Shown in pieces: positions 27,441-36,184 of a DNA stretch of 64,000 nt. The DNA comes from an uncultured Caulobacterales bacterium. GTDB taxonomy: Bacteria > Pseudomonadota > Alphaproteobacteria > Caulobacterales > Caulobacteraceae. The position numbers were made by a program, and so were the translations under genes. Position 1 is the first letter of the stretch. Each line of letters starts with the position of its first letter. The notes beneath the pieces are model-generated. The model saw only the letters and a list, made by a program, of their open reading frames with translations. It was not told the origin of the DNA and ran no database searches. The stretch lies in the NCBI GenBank assembly GCA_903900155.1, contig CAIUMD010000029.1:1-64000 (forward strand). Reading direction: 5' to 3'.

Positions 27441-28211
27441 ATGTCGACCCCTCCGTCCACGGATTCCACGCGGCTGTACCAACAGGTGGCGGCCTCGATC
27501 AGCGCGTCGATCGCCGATGGGTCGTTCCAGCCCGGCCATCGCCTGCCGTCCGAGCGCGATCTGGCCGACGAGTTCGGCGTCAGCCGTCCCACCGTCCGCC
27601 GCGCCGTCATCGCCCTGGAGATGCGAGGTCTTTTGGAGGCCCGCCAAGGCTCAGGCGTCTATGTCCGCCTGGACCAGCCGCCGCCGCCGGCCAAGGACCT
27701 GGACATCGGCGCCTTCGAGCAGGCCGAGGCCCGTCGCCTGTTCGAGGGCGAGGCCGCCGCCCTGGCCGCCACCCTGATCACCGACGAGGAACTGGCCTAT
27801 CTGGAGACCCTGGTCGTCGAGATGAACAGCGACGCGGCGACCAAGGAGCAGTCCGAGCTGGCCGACCGCCAGTTCCATATCTCCATCGCCGCCGCCACGC
27901 GAAACGTCGCCGTGGCCCGGATCGTCGAGAACACCTGGGACCTGCGCTACCGCTCGCGCCTGTGCATGCAGATGCTGGAAAAGGCCCGCCATGTGCGCAA
28001 GCGGCCGCTGAAGGACGAGCACCAGGAGATCGTCGACGCCCTGCGCACCCGCGACCCCAAGGCCGCCCGCGCCGCTATGCAGGCCCACCTTGGCGGCCTG
28101 ATCGAGAACCTGCTGCTGACCGCCGAGTTGGAGGCTATCGAGCGCACCCGCGAGAGCCTGGCGGCCAAGCGCGAGGAGATCGCTCTGCGCGCCGCCAGCG
28201 CCGCCAAATAA
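27441..28211 (+). CDS. FadR-family (GntR) regulator 1
   Basis: A 256-residue protein. The N-terminal winged helix has LPSERDLADEFGVSRPTVRRAVIALE and the closing LEARQGSGVYV. The helical C-terminal FCD domain has the metal-site pattern DRQFHISIAAATRN. The ATG at 27441 gives the usual short leader; a GTG at 27402 would add 13 residues. It is a close paralogue of the regulator at 32035, and the two enclose kduI and GH105 genes. It probably responds to a uronate-type effector, which is an inference. Confidence 0.9.
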   Translation: MSTPPSTDSTRLYQQVAASISASIADGSFQPGHRLPSERDLADEFGVSRPTVRRAVIALEMRGLLEARQGSGVYVRLDQPPPPAKDLDIGAFEQAEARRLFEGEAAALAATLITDEELAYLETLVVEMNSDAATKEQSELADRQFHISIAAATRNVAVARIVENTWDLRYRSRLCMQMLEKARHVRKRPLKDEHQEIVDALRTRDPKAARAAMQAHLGGLIENLLLTAELEAIERTRESLAAKREEIALRAASAAK

Positions 28212-28217
28212 AAAACG

Positions 28218-28243
28218 GGCCGGATCCCCGAAGGAACCCGGCC
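28218..28243 (+). terminator. weak hairpin after GntR gene
   Basis: GGCCGG (28218-28223) pairs with CCGGCC (28238-28243) in the gap between the GntR gene (+) and the convergent receptor pseudogene (-). Read on the minus strand it is followed by a T-tract. Confidence 0.45.
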
Positions 28244-28283
28244 GCGCAGGAGGGGGCCGAATAGAGAAGGGGAGGGGCGGCTT

Positions 28284-29584
28284 CTAGAAATTCACGTCCA
28301 GGCGCGCGCCGAAGTAGCGGAACGCGTCGCGGCCGGGGAACCAGGTGCGACCCTGGGCCGTCGGGATGGCCGGATTGCTGTAGCCCGAGGCGCCGTTGCC
28401 GAGGCCCCGGGCGTAGCGCTTGTCGAACAGGTTGTTGGCGAAGGCCGAGACCGTGTAGCGGCCCTCGCGGTCGGTGACGCCGACCTTCAGGTCCGCGATG
28501 CTGTAGGCCTTCTGGAACGTGCCGTCCGGCAGGAACGACGTCACCGAGGTCTGGAAGCCCTTGTAGTCGGCCCGGAAGACGGTGCGTTGAAATAGACGCG
28601 GCGGTTCAAGAGGCTGCTCTTGAAGCCCAGCTCGTAGCTCTTGGCCGTCTCGGGCGGCGCCGGCATCTGGGCGGCGATCCTTGCGTCGAAGGTGCTGACC
28701 AGTTCATAGGCTTGGCCCTTGTAGCCCGAGCGGCCGAACAGCTGGTGCGTGGTGGCCGCGCCGATCGCCGTGCTGGCGAGATGGTCTTGTCGAACTTGTA
28801 GCTGATCTTCTGCCGGTTGATGCCGCCGCCGCCGGTCAGGGCCAGCTTGTCGGTGATGTCCCAGGTGGCGTTGGCATAGGCCGAGTAGTTCTCGTTGGTG
28901 CTTTGGGCCAGGTAGCGGGCCAGCTGCAGCACCGGGCCGCGGTTCAGGAAGTGGTCGAGATCGTTCTTGGCGTACCAGAGGCCGGCGACATAGCGGAACC
29001 GCGTGTCGCCCCGGCGAGGTCAGGCGGAACTCCTGGGTCCAGCTGTCGGCGTGGAAATAGCCGTCGATATGCGCGCCGCTGTTGATCCCCGAGGGGCTGG
29101 CGACCGGGAAGCCCAGCAGGAACGGCTGGTCGGTGCCGTCAATGTCCTGGAAGTCGACCATCTTCCAGCGGTCGTGCGAGGTGATCGACGACAGGGTGTG
29201 GCCCTTCAGGACCGAGCCCTCGCCGAAGTCGTAGTCGATGCGGGCCGTCGTGCCGAAGACGTCCGAATTGCCGCCGCCGATGCGGTCGTCGGCGCGGACG
29301 AAGTGGTTGTTCTTGTCGAAGGTGACGCCGCGCAGGGTCAGGGCAGCCGGGAAGGTTGGAATGCCTTGGTAGAACAAGCCCGGCGTCAGCTCGCTGATCG
29401 CGCTGGCGGAGCAGCTGCTGACATTGTGGTTGTAGCGCGGGGCCAGGCTGAGGGTCAGGTTCTCGGTCGGCGTCCAGACCAGATTGGCGGTGTCGCTGGT
29501 CGCTTGCTGGGCCAAGGCGGCAGCGGGGGCGGCGACCACGGTGGCGGCCGTGGAGGCGAGCAGCAGCAATCAAATGCTGGTCAT
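28284..29584 (-). pseudogene. TonB-dependent receptor, multiply broken
   Basis: Remains of an outer-membrane TonB-dependent receptor. From the ATG at 29584 the fifth codon is TGA (29572-29570), inside the signal peptide. After the signal and its AQQ end the sequence goes straight to barrel strands (LVWTPTENLTLSLAPRYNHN), so the plug domain is deleted. Three frame changes follow near 29009-29012 (an extra G in a G-run on the coding strand), 28775-28780 and 28583-28587. Each restores recognisable barrel sequence, ending in AFRYFGARLDVNF with a terminal Phe. A functional product is very unlikely. It sits between two uronate-type regulators. Confidence 0.92.
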
Positions 29585-29629
29585 GGTCCCGGTGTTCCTG
29601 CGCCTGCCGCCAGCTCTTTGTTTGACGGT

Positions 29630-29671
29630 CAATTGGCATGTCCAAATGATGATTAATGGTCATGCCAATTG
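29630..29671. promoter_or_regulatory. 11-bp inverted repeat with two TGG-N5-CCA sites
   Basis: CAATTGGCATG (29630-29640) and CATGCCAATTG (29661-29671) are perfect inverses. Within this, TGGCATGTCCA (29634-29644) and TGGTCATGCCA (29657-29667) each fit TGG-N5-CCA. It lies 46-87 bp upstream of the receptor start, a typical promoter position. It is probably a FadR-type regulator target. Confidence 0.55.
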
Positions 29672-29816
29672 TCAAGCGCACTGGCTATGGGGTCAAAATG
29701 TGGCCTGACGATTAAAATTGTTGCCCTATCGAGTGGGGAAAGGTCGGAACAAGAAAATGACAACGTTGGACAGAAATGCCGTTTGTCCTTCGGGCTTTAC
29801 GGCGCGGTGTCGAAAT

Positions 29817-29827
29817 TGGTAAGGTCA
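29817..29827. promoter_or_regulatory. TGG-N5-TCA operator-like site before kduI
   Basis: TGGTAAGGTCA resembles the sites at 27151 and 29657 with one deviation in the right half. It lies about 110 bp before the kduI start. Confidence 0.35.
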
Positions 29828-29936
29828 GTTTAGCAACCACAAAACGAGACGGGGGATGGGTGCGCAGTCGAGCGGCCGCCAAGCGGGTCGGCGGCCGGCG
29901 TCATCGATCGTTCCCATGCGAGGCCGTGATCCGCCT

Positions 29937-30785
29937 ATGAGCGTGCAGATGGACTACCGTGAAAGCACCGACCGGGCGGGCATGAGCCGCATGACGGTGC
30001 GCGAGCTGCGCGACACCTTCGTCATCGACAGTCTGTTCCGCCCCGGCGAGCTGCGCCTGTCGTATCTGGAGATCGAGCGGGCGGTGGTCGGCTCGGCTGC
30101 CCCGACCACGGCGGCCCTGACCCTGCCGACTTACAAGGAACTGGCCTCGCGCTTCTTCTGCGAGCGCCGTGAGGTGGGCGTGATCAATATCGGCGGTCCG
30201 GGTTCGATCACCCTGGATGGCCAGCGCTTCGAGATGGCGCGCCATGACAGCCTGTATATCGGCCGCGGCGTCGAGTCGGTCAGCTTCGAGAGCAACGCCG
30301 CCACCGATCCTGCCAAGTTCTACTTCGTCAGCTATCCGGCCCATGCCAGCTATCCCAGCAAGCACGTGCGCCGCGACGAGGCCCGCACGATCCAGGCAGG
30401 GGAGGCGGGGACCGCCAACCGCCGGGTGATCCGCCAGGCCATCCGCCCCGGCATCGTCGAGACCTGCCAACTGGTGATGGGCTTCACCGAGTTGGAGGAC
30501 GGCAATGTCTGGAACACCATGCCGCCGCACACCCACCGCCGGCGCAGCGAGATCTACATGTATTTCGACGCCTCGCCGGGCCGGGTCATGCACCTGATGG
30601 GCGAGCCGGCCGAGCCGCGCGCGGTGTTCATGGATGACGGCGAGGCGGTGTTTTCGCCCAGCTGGTCGATCCATAGCGGGGTCGGCACGGCCAGCTACAG
30701 CTTCGTGTGGTGCATGGGCGGCGAGAACCTCGAGTTCGACGACATGGACATGCTGGCGGTCCACGATCTCGGGCCTGGCGCGTAA
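29937..30785 (+). CDS. kduI: 5-dehydro-4-deoxy-D-glucuronate isomerase
   Basis: A 282-residue KduI. It aligns by eye with E. coli KduI through CERREVGVINIGGPGSITLDG, the cupin metal site (PPHTHRRRSEIY, two His and one Glu) and SPSWSIHSGVGT with the further His. It converts 5-keto-4-deoxyuronate (4-deoxy-L-threo-5-hexosulose uronate), released by pectin or uronan breakdown, to 3-deoxy-D-glycero-2,5-hexodiulosonate. An alternative ATG at 29949 would match the E. coli N-terminus more closely. It is followed 27 bp later by the GH105 gene. Confidence 0.95.
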   Translation: MSVQMDYRESTDRAGMSRMTVRELRDTFVIDSLFRPGELRLSYLEIERAVVGSAAPTTAALTLPTYKELASRFFCERREVGVINIGGPGSITLDGQRFEMARHDSLYIGRGVESVSFESNAATDPAKFYFVSYPAHASYPSKHVRRDEARTIQAGEAGTANRRVIRQAIRPGIVETCQLVMGFTELEDGNVWNTMPPHTHRRRSEIYMYFDASPGRVMHLMGEPAEPRAVFMDDGEAVFSPSWSIHSGVGTASYSFVWCMGGENLEFDDMDMLAVHDLGPGA

Positions 30786-30812
30786 GAACAAGTACGGGAA
30801 GAAACGCTCAAC

Positions 30813-32003
30813 ATGACCTTCAAGACGCTCCTGAAGGCCGCCGCCGCGGTCGCCATCCTGGCTGAAACCGCCGCGCCGGCTATGGCCGCGCCCAAAGCGC
30901 CCGTGGTCAGCACGCCCGTCTCGGCCATCGACGCCGCCGGACGCAAGGTCGCCGCCTGGCAGCTGTCGCACATGGATAATTTCGACTACGTGCCGGTCAG
31001 CTCGTTCCGCAAGGACACCGAGGCGCCGCGCGACTGGATCCAGGCGGCGTTCTATATCGGCCTCTACACCTTCGCCGACGCGACCCAGGACCCGTACCTG
31101 GCCAATGCGGTGCTCAAGCATGGCGAGGCGGAAGCGTGGGGCTTCGACGATCGCCCGCGTCACGCCGACGCCGACGCCACCGGCGCGGTCTGGGTCTGGG
31201 CCGCCGGCCGCACGCACGACCAGAGCAAGCTTGGCCCGATCCGCGCCCGCTTCGACGCGGTGCTGGCCGATCCGTCCACGGTCTCGCTGGACTTCACGCC
31301 CAAGCCGGCGAAAGGCGACCCCTACTGCCAGGCCCGCTGGTGCTGGAGCGACGCCATCTTCATGGCCCCGCCAGCCTGGGTGAGCCTGACCAAGGTCAGC
31401 GGCGACAAGCGTTACCTGGCTCATGCCGACAGCGAGTTCTGGGCCACCCACGACTACCTGTTCGACAAGACCGAGCACCTCTATTTCCGCGACAGCCGCT
31501 TCATCACGCGGCGCAGCGACGCCGGCCAGAAGATCTTCTGGGGCCGTGGCAACGGCTGGGCCTTTGCCGGCCTCGCGCGGATCCTGCAGGACCTGCCGGC
31601 CAACCACCCCAGCCGTCCGAAGTACGAGCTGGCGTTCAAGCAGATGGCCGCCAAGATCGCGACCCTGCAGGGCGCCGAGGGCTATTGGCCCGTCTCGCTG
31701 CTGGAGCCGCAGAAGACGCCGGAAACCAGCGGCACGGGTTTCTTCGTCTACGGCCTGGCCTGGGGCGTGAACCACGGCCTGTTGTCGCGCGCCAAGTACG
31801 GCCCGGTCATCGACAAGGGTTGGAAGGCCCTGGACGCGGCGATCGAGCCGGACGGCCGCCTGGGCTGGGTGCAGCGCGTGGGCGTCGCGCCGGACCGGGT
31901 CGGTCGCGACGACACCCAGCTGTACGGCGTCGGCGCGTTCCTGCTGGCGGCCAGCGAAGTGCGGAAGCTGGGCTCGACTTCCCAAGGTGCGGCCAAGCAG
32001 TAG
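30813..32003 (+). CDS. glycoside hydrolase family 105 (unsaturated uronyl hydrolase)
   Basis: A 396-residue protein with a cleavable signal peptide (AAPAMA-APK). It resembles GH105/GH88 unsaturated rhamnogalacturonyl hydrolases. The core has WCWSDAIFMAPPAW with the likely catalytic acid D180, FWGRGNGWAFAGLARIL and the late TGTGFFVYGLAWGVN. These enzymes remove the unsaturated uronic acid left by polysaccharide lyases, feeding 5-keto-4-deoxyuronate to KduI, encoded immediately upstream. It likely acts in the periplasm. Confidence 0.92.
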   Translation: MTFKTLLKAAAAVAILAETAAPAMAAPKAPVVSTPVSAIDAAGRKVAAWQLSHMDNFDYVPVSSFRKDTEAPRDWIQAAFYIGLYTFADATQDPYLANAVLKHGEAEAWGFDDRPRHADADATGAVWVWAAGRTHDQSKLGPIRARFDAVLADPSTVSLDFTPKPAKGDPYCQARWCWSDAIFMAPPAWVSLTKVSGDKRYLAHADSEFWATHDYLFDKTEHLYFRDSRFITRRSDAGQKIFWGRGNGWAFAGLARILQDLPANHPSRPKYELAFKQMAAKIATLQGAEGYWPVSLLEPQKTPETSGTGFFVYGLAWGVNHGLLSRAKYGPVIDKGWKALDAAIEPDGRLGWVQRVGVAPDRVGRDDTQLYGVGAFLLAASEVRKLGSTSQGAAKQ

Positions 32004-32034
32004 AATAGCCGGACGGAATCCACAGCGAGGCCCG

Positions 32035-32790
32035 ATGCGCGGCGCGCCAGACCCCCAGAAGCTCTACCAGCAGGTGGCCCGATCCATCGCGGCCTCGATC
32101 GCCGAGGGACGTTATGCTTCCGGCGACCGCCTGCCGTCCGAGCGGGGGCTGGCCGACTCGTTCGGGGTCAGCCGTCCAACCATCCGCGACGCCATGATCG
32201 CCCTGGAGTTCCAGGGCTTGGTCGAGGCGCGGCAGGGCTCGGGCGTCTATGTCACCGCACGCGCCAAGCCCGAGCCGGACACGGCCGAGGCCGAGGTCAG
32301 CGCCCTGGAGTTGACCGAAGCCCGTCGCCTGTTCGAGGGCGAGGCCTGCGCCCTGGCCGCCGCCGCCGTCGGCGACGAGCAGATCATGGCCCTGGAGCGC
32401 ATCGCCCGCGATCTGGCCGGCCTGGCCGGGACCGAGGACGGCGAGCGGCTTGAGCACGACTTCCACCTGGCCGTCGCCCACGCCACCCGCAACGCCGCCA
32501 TCGTCGCGGCGGTCGAGGAGATCTGGACGCTGCGTCGCCAGTTCCCCGAATGCGGCAATCAGCTGCGCCGCGTGCGTCTGGCCGATCCCGAAGGCTTCGC
32601 CGAGGACCATCGCCGCGTGGTCGCCGCGCTGCGCGACCGCGATCCCAAGGAGGCGCGGCGGGTGATCCACGAGCACCTGAACCGCACGGTCGAGGCCCTG
32701 CTGTCGATGGCCGAATGCGACGCCCTGGAGCGCACGCGCCAGGAAATGGCCGAGCGCCGCGGCGAGCTCTTGCGCCGAACTGCCATCTAG
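32035..32790 (+). CDS. FadR-family (GntR) regulator 2
   Basis: A 251-residue paralogue of the regulator at 27441. The winged-helix part (LPSERGLADSFGVSRPTIRDAMIALE) and closing LVEARQGSGVYV differ at few positions, and the FCD domain has HDFHLAVAHATRN. It lies 31 bp after GH105 and is probably cotranscribed with kduI and GH105, so it may regulate its own operon. The ATG at 32035 follows a GAGG site. Confidence 0.9.
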   Translation: MRGAPDPQKLYQQVARSIAASIAEGRYASGDRLPSERGLADSFGVSRPTIRDAMIALEFQGLVEARQGSGVYVTARAKPEPDTAEAEVSALELTEARRLFEGEACALAAAAVGDEQIMALERIARDLAGLAGTEDGERLEHDFHLAVAHATRNAAIVAAVEEIWTLRRQFPECGNQLRRVRLADPEGFAEDHRRVVAALRDRDPKEARRVIHEHLNRTVEALLSMAECDALERTRQEMAERRGELLRRTAI

Positions 32791-32904
32791 CGTTGAAGCC
32801 CTTCTCGCACTGTTCTAGGGCGCGATAATTCGTCGCACAAATCAAGGCCTTGCGGCCGTGGGGCGACGCGTGCTGACCTCCCTCCCAGGAATCAGGGGGT
32901 AATG

Positions 32905-33228
32905 ATGTCGGATAAGCTGGCGCCTGCGAGCGTTGAGACGGTGCTGAAGGCGATCTCGTCAGAGATGTCGATCGCCGCCGTTGCGTGCGGGCATCTGGAC
33001 GTGGCGCTGGGCAAGATCCTCGAGGTCGTGCCGGACGAGCATCGCCTGTCGGTCATGCAGGAGCTGCACACGGTCGACCTGTTGGCCCAGCACATCACGG
33101 CCCTGACCGACTTCACCGGCAACCTGTCGCAGCAGCACGGCCAGGGCGTCCTGGAGGTCAACGACTCGCTGAACGCCATCACCCTGGGCGATGTGGCCGA
33201 GCGCCTGCGCGCCTCGATCTCCGCGTAA
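32905..33228 (+). CDS. small hypothetical helical protein
   Basis: A 107-residue soluble protein that reads as one long helical bundle (VLKAISSEMSIAAVACGHLD ... MQELHTVDLLAQHITALTDF). GGGGGT precedes two adjacent ATG codons, and the second (32905) gives better spacing. No signal or membrane segment is present. The family was not recognised. The convergent gene starts its stop codon one base further on. Confidence 0.55.
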   Translation: MSDKLAPASVETVLKAISSEMSIAAVACGHLDVALGKILEVVPDEHRLSVMQELHTVDLLAQHITALTDFTGNLSQQHGQGVLEVNDSLNAITLGDVAERLRASISA

Positions 33229-34674
33229 TCAGCTCGTCCGCCAGTCGGCGCCGGTCGCCGCGAACAGGCGGATGGCGTCGACCAGTCTTTGACCCTCGGC
33301 CCGCGCGCGGGCCGAGCGGGCGCTGTTGAGCGAGCGCTGGGCGTCGATCACTTCCAACATCGTGCCGCCGCCCTTGTCGAAGGCGACCTTGGCCAGGCGC
33401 AGGCGTTCGGTCGCCTGCTGCTCGGTGCGAGCGTGGGCGGCCAAGGCCGTCTCATCGGCCGACAGGGCCGAGAGGGCGTCCGCCACCTGACCGAAGGCCG
33501 TCAACACCGTCTGCTGATAACGAGCCGAGGCCGCACGGGCCGCCTCTCGCGCCTGCTGGCGACGGGCCTTCAGCGCGCCGCCGTCGAACAGCGGGGCGGT
33601 CAGGCCGGCGCCGATGTCCCAGCCGCTGGCGTCGTACGAGAAGAGGTCGCCGGGCTTCAGGGCGCCCTGGGTCAGGGACGCCGAGAGCTTGATGTTCGGA
33701 TAGAGGTCGGCCGTCGTCACGCCGATGTCGGCGGTGGCCGCGTGCAGCTCGGCTTCGGCGGCCAGGATGTCCGGACGCTTGCGCACCAGCTGCGAGGGCA
33801 GGACGACCGGGACCGGCGCGCTCAGGCCCATGGTCGAAAGATCGAAGGCCGGCGCGGTCCAGTCGGCCGGGGCCTTGCCGACCAGCACCGCCAGGGCGTG
33901 ACGGGCGGCGGCCAGTTCGCCTTGCAGGGCCGGCAACTGGGCGCGATCCTCTTCCAGTTGGCTGGCGGCCGAGACCTTGGCCAGGCTGGTCGAGCCGCCC
34001 AGGGCGTTGGCCTTGTGGATCAGGTCGATATTGGCCTGGTCGTCGGCGATCATCTGCTCGACGCTGGCGATCTGGCTGCGCAGGGTGGCGATGGTGGCGG
34101 CTTGCAAGGCGACATTGGCGGTGAGGCTCAGATAGGCGGCTTCCGTTCGCCGGCCCTGCGCCTCCATCCGCGCCGCCGCGCCTTCGATGCGGCGCTTGGC
34201 GCCGCCCCACAGATCCAGGTCGTAGCTGACCGCGCCGCCGACCGAATACAGGCTGAAGGTCGGGTTGCTGAGCTGGATGTCGCCAAAGCCGGTGAAGCCG
34301 AACGCTTGCAGGTTGGCGCGCTCGCGGGCGACGCCCGCATTGCCGGTGACCTGAGGTCCGGCGACGCCGCGCGCCTGGGCCAGGGCCGACTGGGACTGCG
34401 CCAAGGTGGCGTCGGCCTCGGCCAACGTGGGGCTATCCTTCAGCGCCTGGCGGATCACGGCGTCCAGCTCCGGCGAGTTCAGGGCTGTCCACCAGGGACC
34501 GGCATTGGCGGCGCCAGCGTCCAGGCGCGCGGCGGCCGGGGCGGTCTCGCCCGCGCCCAGCGTCGAGGCGGTCTTCGGCGCTTCGGGGGCCTGGAAGTTC
34601 GGGCCGACCGTCGCGCAGGCGGTCAGGGATGTGGCCGCCATCAGGACGGCGAACAGCTTAGTGGTCGGAGACAT
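33229..34674 (-). CDS. RND/EmrAB-type efflux outer-membrane lipoprotein (NodT family)
   Basis: A 481-residue TolC-like protein with lipobox LTAC (C20), so an outer-membrane lipoprotein. It holds the paired OEP repeats of about 200 residues, with family strings such as AEADATLAQSQSALAQARG and VVLPSQLVRKRPDILAAEAELHAATADIGV. It is the exit duct for the pump encoded upstream. Its start overlaps the MFS pump gene by 17 bp. It is the last gene of the operon. Confidence 0.93.
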   Translation of the reverse strand: MSPTTKLFAVLMAATSLTACATVGPNFQAPEAPKTASTLGAGETAPAAARLDAGAANAGPWWTALNSPELDAVIRQALKDSPTLAEADATLAQSQSALAQARGVAGPQVTGNAGVARERANLQAFGFTGFGDIQLSNPTFSLYSVGGAVSYDLDLWGGAKRRIEGAAARMEAQGRRTEAAYLSLTANVALQAATIATLRSQIASVEQMIADDQANIDLIHKANALGGSTSLAKVSAASQLEEDRAQLPALQGELAAARHALAVLVGKAPADWTAPAFDLSTMGLSAPVPVVLPSQLVRKRPDILAAEAELHAATADIGVTTADLYPNIKLSASLTQGALKPGDLFSYDASGWDIGAGLTAPLFDGGALKARRQQAREAARAASARYQQTVLTAFGQVADALSALSADETALAAHARTEQQATERLRLAKVAFDKGGGTMLEVIDAQRSLNSARSARARAEGQRLVDAIRLFAATGADWRTS

Positions 34675-36184
34675 TGGCGGCCTTCGCCCCCTGTTTCGGG
34701 GTGCGCATGAGAAGGATGAGCGGCGCGCAGGCGATGGTGATCACCAGCATCAGCCGGAAGTCGTCGAGATAGGACAGCATCGCCGCCTGCCGGCCGACCA
34801 GCCCGTTGAACGCGGCCATGGCGGCCTGGCTGGAGAACAGCTGCGGCATGTAGGCCTGGTACAGCGGGTTGTCGGGCCGGGCGTGCTCGACCAGCACGGC
34901 GTGGTGCTTCTCGATGCCGCTGACGAACAGGGCCTGCATGATTGAGATGCCGGCGGCCGAGCCGATGTTGCGGATCAGGGTGAACAGGCCCGCGCCCTCG
35001 GCCCGGTGCTGCGGCAGCACCTTGGCGAAGGCGATGGTCGACAGCGGCACGAAGATCAGGCCGGTGCCGACGCCTGACAGGAAGCCCGAGGTCACCAGCA
35101 GGGTGGTGTCCATCTCCAGATTGTAGTGGCTCATCTGCCAGAGCGAGAGGGCGCTGATGGCCAGGCCGATGGTCAGCAGCAGCTTGATGTTCATCCGTCC
35201 CATCAGCTGGCCCACCGCGAACATGGCGATGAATGAGCCGAGACCACGGGGCATGGAGACCAGGCCCGTGAAAGCGACCGGATAGCCCAGCAGGGTCTGC
35301 ATCAGCGGCGGCAGCAGGGCCAGGGTGCTGTACAGCAGGATGCCGATGAAGAAGCCGAACAGGCAGCAGGTGATGAAGTTGCCGTCGGCCAGCAGCTCCC
35401 GCGCCACGAACGGCTTCTCAGCGGTGGCCAACTGCACGCCGAAGATCCACAGGGCGATGACGGCGACGATCAGCTCGATCCAGATCTCGCGCGAGCCGAA
35501 CCAGTCCTGGCTGGGGCCGCGGTCCAGCATCAGCTGGAAGGCGCCGATGGCGATGGCCAGGGCCAGAAAGCCCAGGGTGTCGAACTTGCGCTTTTCGCTG
35601 CTTTTCTTCTCGGAGAGGAAGAAGAACACGCCGCAGAATGCGAGAATTCCGATCGGCAGGTTGATGAAGAACACCCACCGCCAGTCGAGATTATCGGTCA
35701 GCCAGCCGCCCAGGCCGGGCCCGAGGAGGGGGCCCAGCACCGCGCCGGCGCCCCAGACGGCCATGGCCTGGCCGTGGCGCTCGGGCGGGTTGATGTCCAG
35801 CAGCACGGCCTGCGACAGCGGGATCAGCGCCGCGCCGAACAGGCCTTGCAGCAGGCGGAAGAGCACGATCTCGACCAGGTTCTGGGCCACGCCGCACAGC
35901 ATCGAGGCCGCGGTAAAGCCGATGATCGAGACGATCAGCACCATCTTGCGGCCCATGCGCTCGGTCAGGAAGCCGGTCAGCGGCGTCATGATCGTCGAGG
36001 CCACGATGTAGGAGGTCAGCACCCAGGTGATCTGGTCCGCCGACGCCGAGACGCTGCCCTGGATGTGGGGCAGGGCGACATTGGCGATGGTGGTGTCCAG
36101 CGAGATCATGATCGTCGCCAGCATCACCGAGATGGTGATCGGCGTGCGATTGGCGACGTCGCGGGCGTGGTCCTCATGTCCCAT
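34658..36184 (-). CDS. DHA2-family MFS drug efflux pump (EmrB/QacA)
   Basis: A 508-residue protein with 14 predicted membrane helices. The DHA2 motifs are present: LDTTIANVALPHI at the start, LTGFLTERMGRKMVL as motif A, and GAGAVLGPLLGPGLGGWL in helix 5. It exports hydrophobic drugs by proton antiport together with an HlyD-type adaptor and an outer-membrane duct. It overlaps the adaptor stop by 1 bp. Confidence 0.94.
   Translation of the reverse strand: MGHEDHARDVANRTPITISVMLATIMISLDTTIANVALPHIQGSVSASADQITWVLTSYIVASTIMTPLTGFLTERMGRKMVLIVSIIGFTAASMLCGVAQNLVEIVLFRLLQGLFGAALIPLSQAVLLDINPPERHGQAMAVWGAGAVLGPLLGPGLGGWLTDNLDWRWVFFINLPIGILAFCGVFFFLSEKKSSEKRKFDTLGFLALAIAIGAFQLMLDRGPSQDWFGSREIWIELIVAVIALWIFGVQLATAEKPFVARELLADGNFITCCLFGFFIGILLYSTLALLPPLMQTLLGYPVAFTGLVSMPRGLGSFIAMFAVGQLMGRMNIKLLLTIGLAISALSLWQMSHYNLEMDTTLLVTSGFLSGVGTGLIFVPLSTIAFAKVLPQHRAEGAGLFTLIRNIGSAAGISIMQALFVSGIEKHHAVLVEHARPDNPLYQAYMPQLFSSQAAMAAFNGLVGRQAAMLSYLDDFRLMLVITIACAPLILLMRTPKQGAKAANVSDH

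Larger units (their letters stand above)
29585..29936. other. 352-bp gap between receptor pseudogene and kduI
   Basis: No gene was seen. The stretch is A/T-rich for this chromosome and holds the inverted repeat and operator-like sites at 29630-29671 and 29817-29827. Confidence 0.5.
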
